Assembly: GCA_964622465.1 (NCBI GenBank)
Contig: CAZUQH010000035.1
Span: 1 to 13,815 of the forward strand
Origin: CAZUQH01 sp964622465
Lineage (GTDB): Bacteria > CG03 > CAZUQH01
Length of the DNA: 13,815 nucleotides
Reading direction: 5' to 3'
Part shown: positions 1-7,200 of the stretch, in pieces
How the letters are laid out: every line of letters begins with the position of its first letter
How positions within the stretch are numbered: the stretch's first letter is position 1
Position numbers and translations under genes: made by a program
The notes under the pieces: generated by a model
The model's input: the letters and a program-made list of their open reading frames with translations, nothing else
Told to the model about the DNA's origin: nothing
Databases searched by the model: none

Positions 1-789
1 GACCTGACTTTCAATCTTCAATTCCTCTACCAGACGTCTAACCCGTTTCTCTTCACGTCCACCGCCAACGAGAAGAAGAACAAAATTATTCACACTTTTC
101 CTCACTTCTAAAACTGCATTGACAAGAAAATCAATCCCCTGCCATGGTGCAAAATTGCCAACAAAAAGAGCGTATCTGGTTGACTTATTAAGACCGAGTG
201 ACTGGCGCGCACTGGTTTTATCCATCGGTCTGAATAGTTCAGTGTTAGCGCCGTTTGGATTGATAAAGATTTTTGACCCAGGGATATGAAATGCGCTAGA
301 CAGGAGACTTTTAAGTTCCGGAGTCACGACCATCACTTTTCCCGCAAGAGTATAGTTCAGTTTCTCAATCAATCCGGAAATGAACATTACTGCGGCATTA
401 GCACGCTGAAAAAGTTTCAGGTCCTCGCGGAAAAAACCATGCTGTTCTACGACGTATTTCTTTCCGAAAACCTGGGCGATAACCGGAGCCACAAAAGAGA
501 ACGGGTCAAGCCGGCACTGAATTATGTCAGGTCGCCGGAACGTAATGAGAAACGGCATTATCACGATAAGCGATAGTTGAAATGTGATGTTTTCCAGCAA
601 TTTATTCCAGTAGATTGTGGGCAGATATAGTATCTTGAATGATGTCTGACGCCAGTATCTTCCGAGAGACGGCGCAAGAACCAGAGTATTCACTCCGAGT
701 TTCGATAGGTTTTCCAGCGTCTCAACGACCTGTGTCGTTTCAGCATTACGCCACGCAAAACTAATCTTGGTGATATATAAAAGTTTCAT
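1..789 (-). CDS. Glycosyltransferase family 4 (group 1), 3' end cut off by the window edge
   Basis: A retaining GT-B glycosyltransferase that would transfer a sugar from a nucleotide-sugar donor to a growing glycan on the cytoplasmic face of the membrane. I translated it by hand: 263 codons are open from ATG at 789 to the left edge with no stop. The N-terminal half has the GT4 acceptor-side layout (MKLLYITKISFAWR at 1-14, then EQHGFFRED at 115-123). The GT1-type donor domain begins after VVTPELK (154-160), with INPNGANTELF (176-186) and FVGNFAPWQGIDFLV (209-223), the usual hinge and first strand of that domain. The catalytic E-x7-E region should lie beyond the window. The ATG overlaps the stop of the preceding GT4 gene as ATGA (786-789), which suggests translational coupling; the ribosome site is weak (GGAACAG region). 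Sugar specificity cannot be read from the sequence. Confidence 0.9.
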   Translation of the reverse strand, partial: MKLLYITKISFAWRNAETTQVVETLENLSKLGVNTLVLAPSLGRYWRQTSFKILYLPTIYWNKLLENITFQLSLIVIMPFLITFRRPDIIQCRLDPFSFVAPVIAQVFGKKYVVEQHGFFREDLKLFQRANAAVMFISGLIEKLNYTLAGKVMVVTPELKSLLSSAFHIPGSKIFINPNGANTELFRPMDKTSARQSLGLNKSTRYALFVGNFAPWQGIDFLVNAVLEVRKSVNNFVLLLVGGGREEKRVRRLVEELKIESQV

Positions 790-1783
790 GCAATCAACTG
801 TTCCATATTTTGTGACAGCACTCGCGCCTGGTCTGCGCGGTTATACTGCTTGAAGAAGCTATCGCGGATAGATATTTTATTCAGCGTTCCGTTTTTCCAT
901 CCATTGAAAAACTCAAGAATTGCATCTTTGATGGCACTAATGTCGGATGGGTCGCAAATACGCGCAACCCCGGAATCTTTGAGAATGTTTCTTGTTTCTC
1001 CGCGACAGACCAGGCCAAGTATTGGCCGTCTTGATGCAAGATATTCGTATAGTTTGCCTGGTACCGCACTTGCTCCTCCCTCTTCCTGAAATAGAATGAG
1101 AACAAGAACATTACTTGAGAGCATATAGTCAATGCTTTGAGTGTGCGGGACGAACCCGGGGAGTTCCAGGATGTCGTCAANNNNNNNNNNNNNNNNNNNN
1201 NNNNNNNNNNNNNNNNNNNNNNNNNNNNNNNNNNNNNNNNNNNNNNNNNNNNNNNNNNNNNNNNNNNNNNNNNNNNNNNNCGGAAGTGGAAATCATACGA
1301 CTGTGCTGGATTCAGTGCCCAATCATCTCGTACATCTATTACAAGCGAGCAGGCGGTAATTGCTTTTACAAGAGCGCCTGCAAGAGCGCTTGAAAATACA
1401 GGAACCGTAGCAAATATCGTGGTGTTGCAAACCCGTGTGAGTGCCGCGGCAACCACAAATGGGACCCACCGAATCAGCCCATCAGGGAAAGCGAGAATCG
1501 CACGGATTAGTGAGCGGCGGTTTACACTTTTTCCCGTCACTGCCGATAAACCACCACGAATTGGAAACGGTACAGGAATTCTCACAATCCGTACATTTCT
1601 CAATTCGGCTATACTCTCAAGGTCAGCACCCTGGTCGGCGCGCTTCATGCCGGTCGTAAGGACAGTAACCCGCCATCCAAGACGTGCAAGATATTTTGAG
1701 AATTTTGCAATCCTGATGGTAGAACCACCACCAACTTCTGGCGGGAATGCGTCTGTAATTATTAGCACTCTTCGCTTTCTCAT
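786..1783 (-). CDS. Glycosyltransferase family 4, interrupted by a 100-N scaffold gap
   Basis: A second GT4-type glycosyltransferase, seen as two halves on either side of the N run at 1181-1280. The N-terminal half (ATG at 1783; 167 codons) reads MRKRRVLIITDAFPPEVGGG, the usual glycine-rich start of these enzymes, and reaches VIDVRDDW just before the gap. The C-terminal half (131 codons before and including the TGA at 786) has LPGFVPHTQSIDYMLSS and VPGKLYEYLASRRPIL, the donor-binding region with the family's conserved glutamate. The two halves are in different frames if the gap is taken as 100 bases, so the gap length is nominal. About 298 residues are visible against a usual 380-420. The gene starts 20 bp after the methyltransferase stop without a clear Shine-Dalgarno site and ends in an ATGA overlap with the next GT4 gene. 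Donor and acceptor are unknown. Confidence 0.88.
1181..1280. other. Assembly gap of 100 N inside a GT4 gene
   Basis: Exactly 100 undetermined bases. It lies between the acceptor and donor domains of the GT4 gene at 786-1783. The reading frame on the two sides shows that the true length is not 100, unless there is also a frameshift. Confidence 0.98.
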
Positions 1784-1803
1784 TCCGACAAATACAGCGC
1801 AAC

Positions 1804-2543
1804 CTAAAGGTTGCGGCTATCCCTCCTGGGTTGCTTCACTCCGTACGCACGCCATGAGTTATTGTTATGATGGGCAATATGTATATTAACCAGACCTGCG
1901 TCTTTGAACCAGTTTTTTACTTCTGCGCTCGTGGAGTAATGTGCAACTGGTGCGGTAATCTGGTCAAAAACGATAGAAAATACTTCATCAAAATCAAACC
2001 TGGAAATGTAACAAAGATATTCCTGATAGAATAGTAATTGCCTCCAGTAAGAATTTCGCGGAAGGCGACTTGCCGGCAAGTACACCATTCTCAACACTGT
2101 AAATAAAGGTAACGTGATTAGATAAGAAAATGTTTTTGTTAACCAGAATGGTAGAAATTTAATTATTTTTTTACGAATTGGGTCCAAAAAAGTCATAACC
2201 CATCCGTTACCCTCTTTTCCATATACCCAGATTGAAAGAACTCCGTCCGGTTTTAAGCATCCTGCAAGTGCTTTCACTCCATCCTCGGGGTTATTAAGAT
2301 GATGTATAACCCCAATAGAGTAGATATAGTCGAATACTTCCCCGAAAGGTGGTCTTGTTATGTCTGCATTTACAATATAAACGTTTTCTAACGAACCAAC
2401 GTTGATTCCTGCGACATCAACCGCACTTGAAGCATCTACTCCAATAACTCCTTTCGCACCAAACTGCGCCGCCCAATATAGATGTCTTCCCTTGCCGCAA
2501 CCTGCGTCCATCACAACCTTACCACGAAAGAAATCCTCACCGA
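1804..2543 (-). CDS. Class I SAM-dependent methyltransferase, 5' end lost in a scaffold gap
   Basis: A Rossmann-fold methyltransferase that would pass a methyl group from S-adenosylmethionine to a sugar or other glycan component. The frame is open up to the gap edge and reads GEDFFRGKVVMDAGCGKGRH across the putative internal start. VVMDAGCGKGRH is motif I (SAM binding), GVIGVDAS the acidic motif II, VNADITRPPF and YIYSIGVIHHLNNPEDGV the later motifs. The GTG and ATG codons at 2509-2514 therefore sit inside motif I and are not the start; some N-terminal residues lie in the gap at 2544-2643. About 246 codons are visible. The middle part (around PIRKKIIKFLPFWLTKTFSYLITLPLFTVL, given in part as FLPFWLTKTFSYLI) is hydrophobic and may touch the membrane. 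It ends 20 bp before the GT4 gene. The substrate is unknown. Confidence 0.88.
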
Positions 2544-2643
2544 NNNNNNNNNNNNNNNNNNNNNNNNNNNNNNNNNNNNNNNNNNNNNNNNNNNNNNNNN
2601 NNNNNNNNNNNNNNNNNNNNNNNNNNNNNNNNNNNNNNNNNNN
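2544..2643. other. Assembly gap of 100 N between a GT2 gene and a methyltransferase gene
   Basis: Exactly 100 undetermined bases. It hides the start codon and N-terminus of the methyltransferase (1804-2543) and begins 9 bases past the stop codon of the GT2 gene at 2653-3390. The real length is probably longer than 100, because related methyltransferases usually carry several dozen residues before motif I. Confidence 0.98.
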
Positions 2644-2652
2644 TATGCCTTT

Positions 2653-3390
2653 CTACTTCCTCCACCGCCCACCGCAATGTATATTTAGATTGTGGAGAAT
2701 ACCCATACTCACGCCGTACAAATATGCTGGCAAATATGAGCGCAACGCTCTGGTGAGTTTGAATTTAGGCGACCCCTTTTGCCTGTGGTACCATGTTGTA
2801 GGAACTTCGGCTACGCGACACGCTTCAAGCCATGCATTATAGGTAGCTACCATAGAAACCTCAAACCCGCATTTCTCCCATTCAAAGTCATTTAGAACCT
2901 CTCGTTTGTACATCTTGAAAGCGTTAGAAATATCGTGAGTTGGAATCCCGGTAAGCCAGTGGAAAGATAATCCTACTATCCTGGAAAATAACGATTGTAA
3001 CGAGAATGGCTCAATTTTCCTGCCACCTCTCATGTAACGAGAGCCGCACACGATATCGTAACCTTCATCCATTTTCGCAAGCATTTCCTGTATCGTTTCA
3101 GGGTCATCACTTGAATCAGCCATAGCAACTACCACCAGTTCCGTCTGCGCTCTGGTTACACCAAAACCTATCGCTCTTGCGAATCCCGCATCCCAGGCAT
3201 TATCCACCACCCTAACATCAGGATACCTTCGCGATAGTTCCAGCGCTATTTCTCTGGTTCTGTCAGTTGAATGGTCGTTCACGACAATAATTTTCGCGGA
3301 CACGCCAACACCCTTCCTGAACATCTCGACAGTCCTACCAACGTTCTCTTCCTCATTGCGCGCTGGTATCACTATGGTGATTCTATTCAC
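2653..3390 (-). CDS. Family 2 glycosyltransferase, polyprenyl-phosphate type, soluble (245 aa)
   Basis: A GT-A fold inverting glycosyltransferase, most like enzymes that move a sugar onto a polyprenyl-phosphate carrier or a lipid-linked acceptor. ITIVIPARNEEENV (4-17) is the family's first strand, and IIVVNDHSTDRT (34-45) is the nucleotide-binding loop, here NDHSTD in place of the commoner DDGSxD. AMADSSDDPETI (89-100) replaces the usual DADxQxxP metal-binding segment. CGSRYMRGG and HDISNAFKMYKREVL are typical of this subgroup. There are no strong C-terminal membrane spans, unlike the GT2 at 7199-8164. The start is GTG: a TGA lies two codons upstream in frame and the sequence AGATGAGATGAAAA before it is a weak ribosome site. 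It follows the ATPase stop by 31 bp. The stop codon lies 9 bases from the gap, so the end could in principle be affected by poor contig-end sequence. Confidence 0.88.
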   Translation of the reverse strand: MNRITIVIPARNEEENVGRTVEMFRKGVGVSAKIIVVNDHSTDRTREIALELSRRYPDVRVVDNAWDAGFARAIGFGVTRAQTELVVVAMADSSDDPETIQEMLAKMDEGYDIVCGSRYMRGGRKIEPFSLQSLFSRIVGLSFHWLTGIPTHDISNAFKMYKREVLNDFEWEKCGFEVSMVATYNAWLEACRVAEVPTTWYHRQKGSPKFKLTRALRSYLPAYLYGVSMGILHNLNIHCGGRWRK

Positions 3391-3421
3391 TTTTCATCTC
3401 ATCTTTCAATGAACCGTTCTT

Positions 3422-4603
3422 TTACTTACTCTGGCCGAGACAAAAATAAGGTGCCCAGATAGTACCTGAAATATCACTTTTTCTTAGCGTCACGACTCTT
3501 GCCTCATTCAGATTCAATGAGCCGGCCATTTCCTTTACTCGCCTCGTATCGTACCCACCAGCAAATACCCTGGCCTCAAGTGCTTCCCTACCATTAAGGA
3601 TGAAATCTATCTCTGCACCACTTTTTCTCCGATAGTACCGAACCTCCCCTCTTGCTCTCAGGTTCTGATAAAGCGCTGTCTCAAACAACTTGCCCTCATC
3701 AGTGAGTCCGAATGTTCTTGCCAGGCCGACATCTACGGGATAGACCTTTGGCATCTTTCTTATTTCCACATCCCGGTTAGTCGTAAACGGCTTGACAAGG
3801 TCTATGAAATACGTCTGCTTGAAGAAATTTACGTATTCCTTCACGGTATGCCGTGACAAACCCATCTCCTGAGAGATCTTAGAAATATCAATGAAACTTG
3901 TGCTCCTTTGCAAGAGAAGAAATAGTAAATCCCTTACCTTGTTTAGTTTGGCAAAGTCTCCAAGCTTTTCTATTTCCATCTCAAAGTATGAGGAAAAAAT
4001 GTCCTTTGTTTTCTTTTCTTTCTCCTCCAGATTTTTCTTAAGTACCACCCCGGGGAAGCCACCGAATTTTATGTACTCTCCAAATAGCCGGTCCAGCAAT
4101 CCTTCTACAGGAGTCGTAGATGAAGTCACTTTTTCCGGGTGGTAACCTTTGAATCTTAGAAACTCTTCGAAGGTCAGTGGGAAGATTTCAAATACATATT
4201 TCCTTCCTGCTAATGACTCCGAGAATAAATTCTTAAGGTAGAAACTGGCTGAACCGGTAAGGAAGAACTTTATGTCATAGTGGTCTTTCAGATATTTGAC
4301 AACCGAGGGTATATTCCTCGCATACTGAACTTCATCCAGAAAAATGTATACTTTCCTGGAAAAGTCTATCCCCTGAAATTCAAACGAGCGCTTAATTTCT
4401 TCATAGTCGTCTTCTTCAAAATACTTGCGATTGAGTGTGTTCTCCAGGTCAAGAAATAGTTTATTTGAAGAATCTATCCTTTCAAAGAAGTACCTGAGCG
4501 TAGTGGTCTTGCCTGTCTGACGGCAGCCAGTAATTACTATAACCTCTTCGCTTTCTAATACGGCAGAAATGTCATTGAAAATAGGTCTCCGAACTATTTG
4601 CAC
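3422..4603 (-). CDS. AAA_14 / DUF4143 family ATPase (393 aa)
   Basis: A P-loop ATPase of the widespread, poorly characterised AAA_14-DUF4143 group, known from archaea and bacteria, often as many divergent copies. Walker A is GCRQTGKT (26-33), Walker B is VYIFLDEVQ (85-93), and a sensor-like LTGSAS lies at 115-120. GGFPGVVL (181-188) marks the link to the second half. A winged-helix-like segment (about 235-262, ISKISQEMGLSRHTVKEYV) follows, then the DUF4143 C-terminus, which resembles a PD-(D/E)xK nuclease fold: E308 in KLFETALYQNLR, E331 and D333 in GAEIDFIL, then EAR at 343-345 where related proteins often have ExK. The biological role of the family is not settled. It starts with GTG directly after a perfect promoter, so it is probably translated from a leaderless mRNA. 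It interrupts a run of glycan genes and has larger flanking gaps (76 and 31 bp) than most of them. Confidence 0.9.
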   Translation of the reverse strand: MQIVRRPIFNDISAVLESEEVIVITGCRQTGKTTTLRYFFERIDSSNKLFLDLENTLNRKYFEEDDYEEIKRSFEFQGIDFSRKVYIFLDEVQYARNIPSVVKYLKDHYDIKFFLTGSASFYLKNLFSESLAGRKYVFEIFPLTFEEFLRFKGYHPEKVTSSTTPVEGLLDRLFGEYIKFGGFPGVVLKKNLEEKEKKTKDIFSSYFEMEIEKLGDFAKLNKVRDLLFLLLQRSTSFIDISKISQEMGLSRHTVKEYVNFFKQTYFIDLVKPFTTNRDVEIRKMPKVYPVDVGLARTFGLTDEGKLFETALYQNLRARGEVRYYRRKSGAEIDFILNGREALEARVFAGGYDTRRVKEMAGSLNLNEARVVTLRKSDISGTIWAPYFCLGQSK

Positions 4604-4609
4604 AGTAAG

Positions 4610-4638
4610 ATTATACAGAAAGTTCTACTATTTGTCAA
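4610..4638 (-). promoter_or_regulatory. Consensus sigma-70-type promoter for the ATPase gene
   Basis: Read on the minus strand, TTGACA (4638-4633) and TATAAT (4615-4610) are both exact consensus hexamers with a 17-bp spacer. A start point 7 bases past the -10 box falls on G4603, the first base of the GTG start codon. This predicts a leaderless mRNA; no Shine-Dalgarno sequence precedes the start. No hairpin terminator is visible between the asparagine synthetase stop (4680) and this promoter, so read-through from upstream is also possible. Confidence 0.75.
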
Positions 4639-4679
4639 GTCATACTTAGCAATTGGCCGCAAAAACCTGTCCTCTCAAC

Positions 4680-6587
4680 CTATACGTAACGTTCGTACCA
4701 TAGTTCAAACATAAGTAGCGGCCAGAGCAACTTACGGTTATCCTTGCGTCGCTCAAAATGTTCCTCAAGCAGACGGGCAACGTAGCCGTATTTGAACAAT
4801 CCCTGGCGGGCGAGCCGCTCCTCTGATAACGTATCCAGCACAAATTCCTTTAGCTCACCCGAAATCCACCGCGCTACAGGGATACCGAAGCCCTTCTTGC
4901 GGCGCCTTGCAAGTTCTCTCGGTATTATTTTCTCCGCCATCTTCTTGTAGACATACTTTGTGGTTAGCCCACGAATCTTATACGAAGGAGGGAGTGAGCA
5001 AGCATACTCAACCAGCCGATAGTCAAGAAAAGGAACACGCGCTTCAAGTGAAGTCGCCATTGTTGCACGGTCGCCCTTCACAAGCAAATCGTCCTGAAGA
5101 TAATAACCCATATCCAGATATGAAATTGCGTCAAGAAATGACCTGCGTTTACGAGGACCAAGACCAACGCTATCAAGATGTCCGAAAATGTCTTCATAGA
5201 CGTTGGGCTGCATAGGAAGAGCATGCTTCATTGTTTCCGCATATAACTCTTTCTTTTCCCAGGGGTGAAACGCTCCAAGCCAGTACAGGTGACGCAGTTC
5301 AGGGGGATAGCCGGCACCGTTTACGAACCTCTTAATGTTGAAATCCAAACTAAAATTGCGATGGCTGACAGGTAACTGGCTGGCTGTCTTTCGTATCATT
5401 TCTCGTATCCAGCCGGGTAATGCCTCATAGTATTGCGCAACCTGATGCGCCTGATAAGTAGGGTAACCAGCGAATAATTCGTCACCACCTTCTCCACTTA
5501 AAACTACTTTTACATGTTTACGCGCAAACTTTGAGACAAGATAAGTAGGGAAAATGGAAGGGTCAGCAAATGGCTCATCAACTATATCAGAAATTTTTGG
5601 CACCAGTTCCAGAACTTTCTCCGGGGTGAGTATATCTTCATAATGCTCGGTTCCAAGTACACGAGCAGCATGTCTTGCATATCGTGATTCATCAAATGAC
5701 AAATCTGTAAATCCAATATTAAATGTTTTCATTTGCCTGCCGCTGACTTGCTGTGCGAGTGCAGTAATTGTCGTTGAATCAATTCCGCCGCTCAAGAAAA
5801 CGCCGAGTGGCACGTCTGCTATCAGACGCAAACGGATAGAGTCCCGTAGAAGTCGCTCGATTTCCTCTTCTGCTTCCTTCTCTGAGGGAACACGACCTGC
5901 CCTTGTGTGGTAGTTTGGCTTCCACCATCGCCGAACCTCAACGCCTTTTTCATCAGCAATAAGCATATGTCCACCAGGTAGTTTTTTTATCCCTCGAAAT
6001 ATAGAGAGCGGGGCAGGCACATACTCCAGAGAAAGGTAGACGTCAAGCGCAACCAAATCAATCTCCTTTTTGACCTCAGGATGAATCAGCAACGCCTTCA
6101 ATTCAGAGGCAAAAACAATCCTGCCTCGTACTTCTGCATAATACAGCGGTTTTATCCCGAGACGGTCACGCGCCAGAATGAGCCGTTTTCGCTTCGCATC
6201 CCAGACAGCGCAAGCAAACATACCGTTCATCTGATTAACAAATTCATCACCAAACTCCTCATATAGATGCACGATGACCTCAGTGTCGCTCTTCGTATAG
6301 AACTGGTGTCCTATTTTTTCAAGTTTCCCACGCAATTCCTGAAAATTGTATACCTCACCATTATCAATCACCCAGATACTTCTATCCTCGTTATGAACCG
6401 GCTGATGCCCTGTCACAAGGTCAATAATTGAAAGCCGCTTCAACGCCAAACCAACGTTTCCATCAACGAAGTATCCCTCATCATCCGGGCCCCGGTGCGC
6501 AAGTGTTCCAGCCATATTCCGCACCAACCCCTCGTCAACTGGTTTACTACTGTTTCTCCAATTATATATACCTGCAATTCCACACAT
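4680..6587 (-). CDS. asnB: Asparagine synthetase B-type glutamine amidotransferase (635 aa)
   Basis: A two-domain enzyme: an N-terminal Ntn glutaminase releases ammonia from glutamine, and a C-terminal ATP-pyrophosphatase domain activates a carboxylate for amidation. Cys2 after the initiator Met is the glutaminase nucleophile. Its usual partners are present: R51 (LKRLSIIDL), N76-G77-E78 (NGEVYNF) and D101 (KSDTEV). The synthetase domain has the pyrophosphate loop FLSGGIDST (264-272) and VLSGEGGDELFAGYPT (362-377). Length and order match full-length AsnB proteins. Family members in surface-polysaccharide loci are thought to amidate uronic acids or other glycan carboxyls, and amidotransferases of this type also occur in exosortase-linked loci; here the substrate could equally be aspartate. 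The ATG at 6587 follows the methyltransferase stop by 29 bp in AT-rich sequence, with no good Shine-Dalgarno site. Confidence 0.93.
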   Translation of the reverse strand: MCGIAGIYNWRNSSKPVDEGLVRNMAGTLAHRGPDDEGYFVDGNVGLALKRLSIIDLVTGHQPVHNEDRSIWVIDNGEVYNFQELRGKLEKIGHQFYTKSDTEVIVHLYEEFGDEFVNQMNGMFACAVWDAKRKRLILARDRLGIKPLYYAEVRGRIVFASELKALLIHPEVKKEIDLVALDVYLSLEYVPAPLSIFRGIKKLPGGHMLIADEKGVEVRRWWKPNYHTRAGRVPSEKEAEEEIERLLRDSIRLRLIADVPLGVFLSGGIDSTTITALAQQVSGRQMKTFNIGFTDLSFDESRYARHAARVLGTEHYEDILTPEKVLELVPKISDIVDEPFADPSIFPTYLVSKFARKHVKVVLSGEGGDELFAGYPTYQAHQVAQYYEALPGWIREMIRKTASQLPVSHRNFSLDFNIKRFVNGAGYPPELRHLYWLGAFHPWEKKELYAETMKHALPMQPNVYEDIFGHLDSVGLGPRKRRSFLDAISYLDMGYYLQDDLLVKGDRATMATSLEARVPFLDYRLVEYACSLPPSYKIRGLTTKYVYKKMAEKIIPRELARRRKKGFGIPVARWISGELKEFVLDTLSEERLARQGLFKYGYVARLLEEHFERRKDNRKLLWPLLMFELWYERYV

Positions 6588-6616
6588 AATATTTTAGTTT
6601 GGCGCTTCTGGTCCAA

Positions 6617-7186
6617 TCACTCTTTCACAAAATGAAACTCTATCTCTTCAAATCCTCCTACAAGAAAGCACCATACGCGCGAACAAAGTATTGGTGACAG
6701 GTTGGCAAGAGAATCAATCATTGAACCAACCCATCTGGCCAGGCAGTAAGCTATCGGAGAAAGAATCTCCTTCTTGAGGTACGGCTGCGCAAACCACCTA
6801 AGCCGCATGTAGCCGATTTGATACGTAACACCACAGTATCCAGCCGCAAAAGCGGGGTCAAAATAGTATGGGAAAGTTACGTCAAATCCACGTTTATGGT
6901 CAGCATGGGTAAATCCTCTACTGAAGTGTGGAACACGAATAACTAACCTGCCATTTTTCTTAAGAATTCTATGCAGTTCCTGCATTACTGTAAACACGTC
7001 AGGCAGATGTTCCAGCACATGGTCCGCTTCTATCAGGTCAAAAGATTCGTCTTCAAAAGGGTATGGAAAGACAGTCAGGTCATGTACGACATCTGCTTTA
7101 GACCGTGGAGAAATGTCTACGTTGACATACCCTGTCTTAGGAAACAACCCGCAGCCAAGATTCAGTTTTTTAGTTTTCTCCTTCAA
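6617..7186 (-). CDS. Small class I SAM-dependent methyltransferase (189 aa)
   Basis: A compact Rossmann-fold methyltransferase of the Methyltransf_11 type, common in glycan loci. LNLGCG (8-13) is the SAM-binding glycine loop, VNVDISP (21-27) holds the acidic residue after strand 2, and FDLIEADHVLEHLPD (49-63) and LHRILKKNGRLVIRVPH (71-87) are the later motifs, including the conserved EH pair. The C-terminal region carries aromatic and Cys-rich hydrophobic stretches that may bind a hydrophobic or lipid-linked acceptor (inference). The start is TTG at 7186, chosen because an exact AGGAGG lies 8 bases upstream and because the SAM motif sits at the usual distance from the N-terminus. The AGGAGG overlaps the stop codon of the upstream GT2 gene, which points to coupled translation. 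The methylated substrate is unknown. Confidence 0.88.
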   Translation of the reverse strand: MKEKTKKLNLGCGLFPKTGYVNVDISPRSKADVVHDLTVFPYPFEDESFDLIEADHVLEHLPDVFTVMQELHRILKKNGRLVIRVPHFSRGFTHADHKRGFDVTFPYYFDPAFAAGYCGVTYQIGYMRLRWFAQPYLKKEILSPIAYCLARWVGSMIDSLANLSPILCSRVWCFLVGGFEEIEFHFVKE

Positions 7187-7194
7187 TATCAGGC

Positions 7195-7200
7195 CCTCCT
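7195..7200 (-). promoter_or_regulatory. Perfect Shine-Dalgarno site that fixes a TTG start
   Basis: AGGAGG on the minus strand, 8 bases before the TTG at 7186-7184 of the methyltransferase gene. Its first bases belong to the TAG stop (7201-7199) of the upstream GT2 gene. Confidence 0.8.

Noticed and set aside
786..1124. Separate small gene starting at the ATG at 1124
   Set aside because: The frame is open upstream to the gap and encodes LPGFVPHTQSIDY, the expected GT4 sequence. It is the second half of the interrupted gene.
1137..1889. Plus-strand open frame of about 250 codons through the gap
   Set aside because: It runs antisense to the GT4 gene, contains the N run and has no family resemblance. 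It is a shadow.
4639..4679. Possible terminator after the asparagine synthetase gene
   Set aside because: There is a short T run (GGTTTTTG) and a CAATTG palindrome, but no GC-rich stem is placed before the T run, so no intrinsic terminator is supported.
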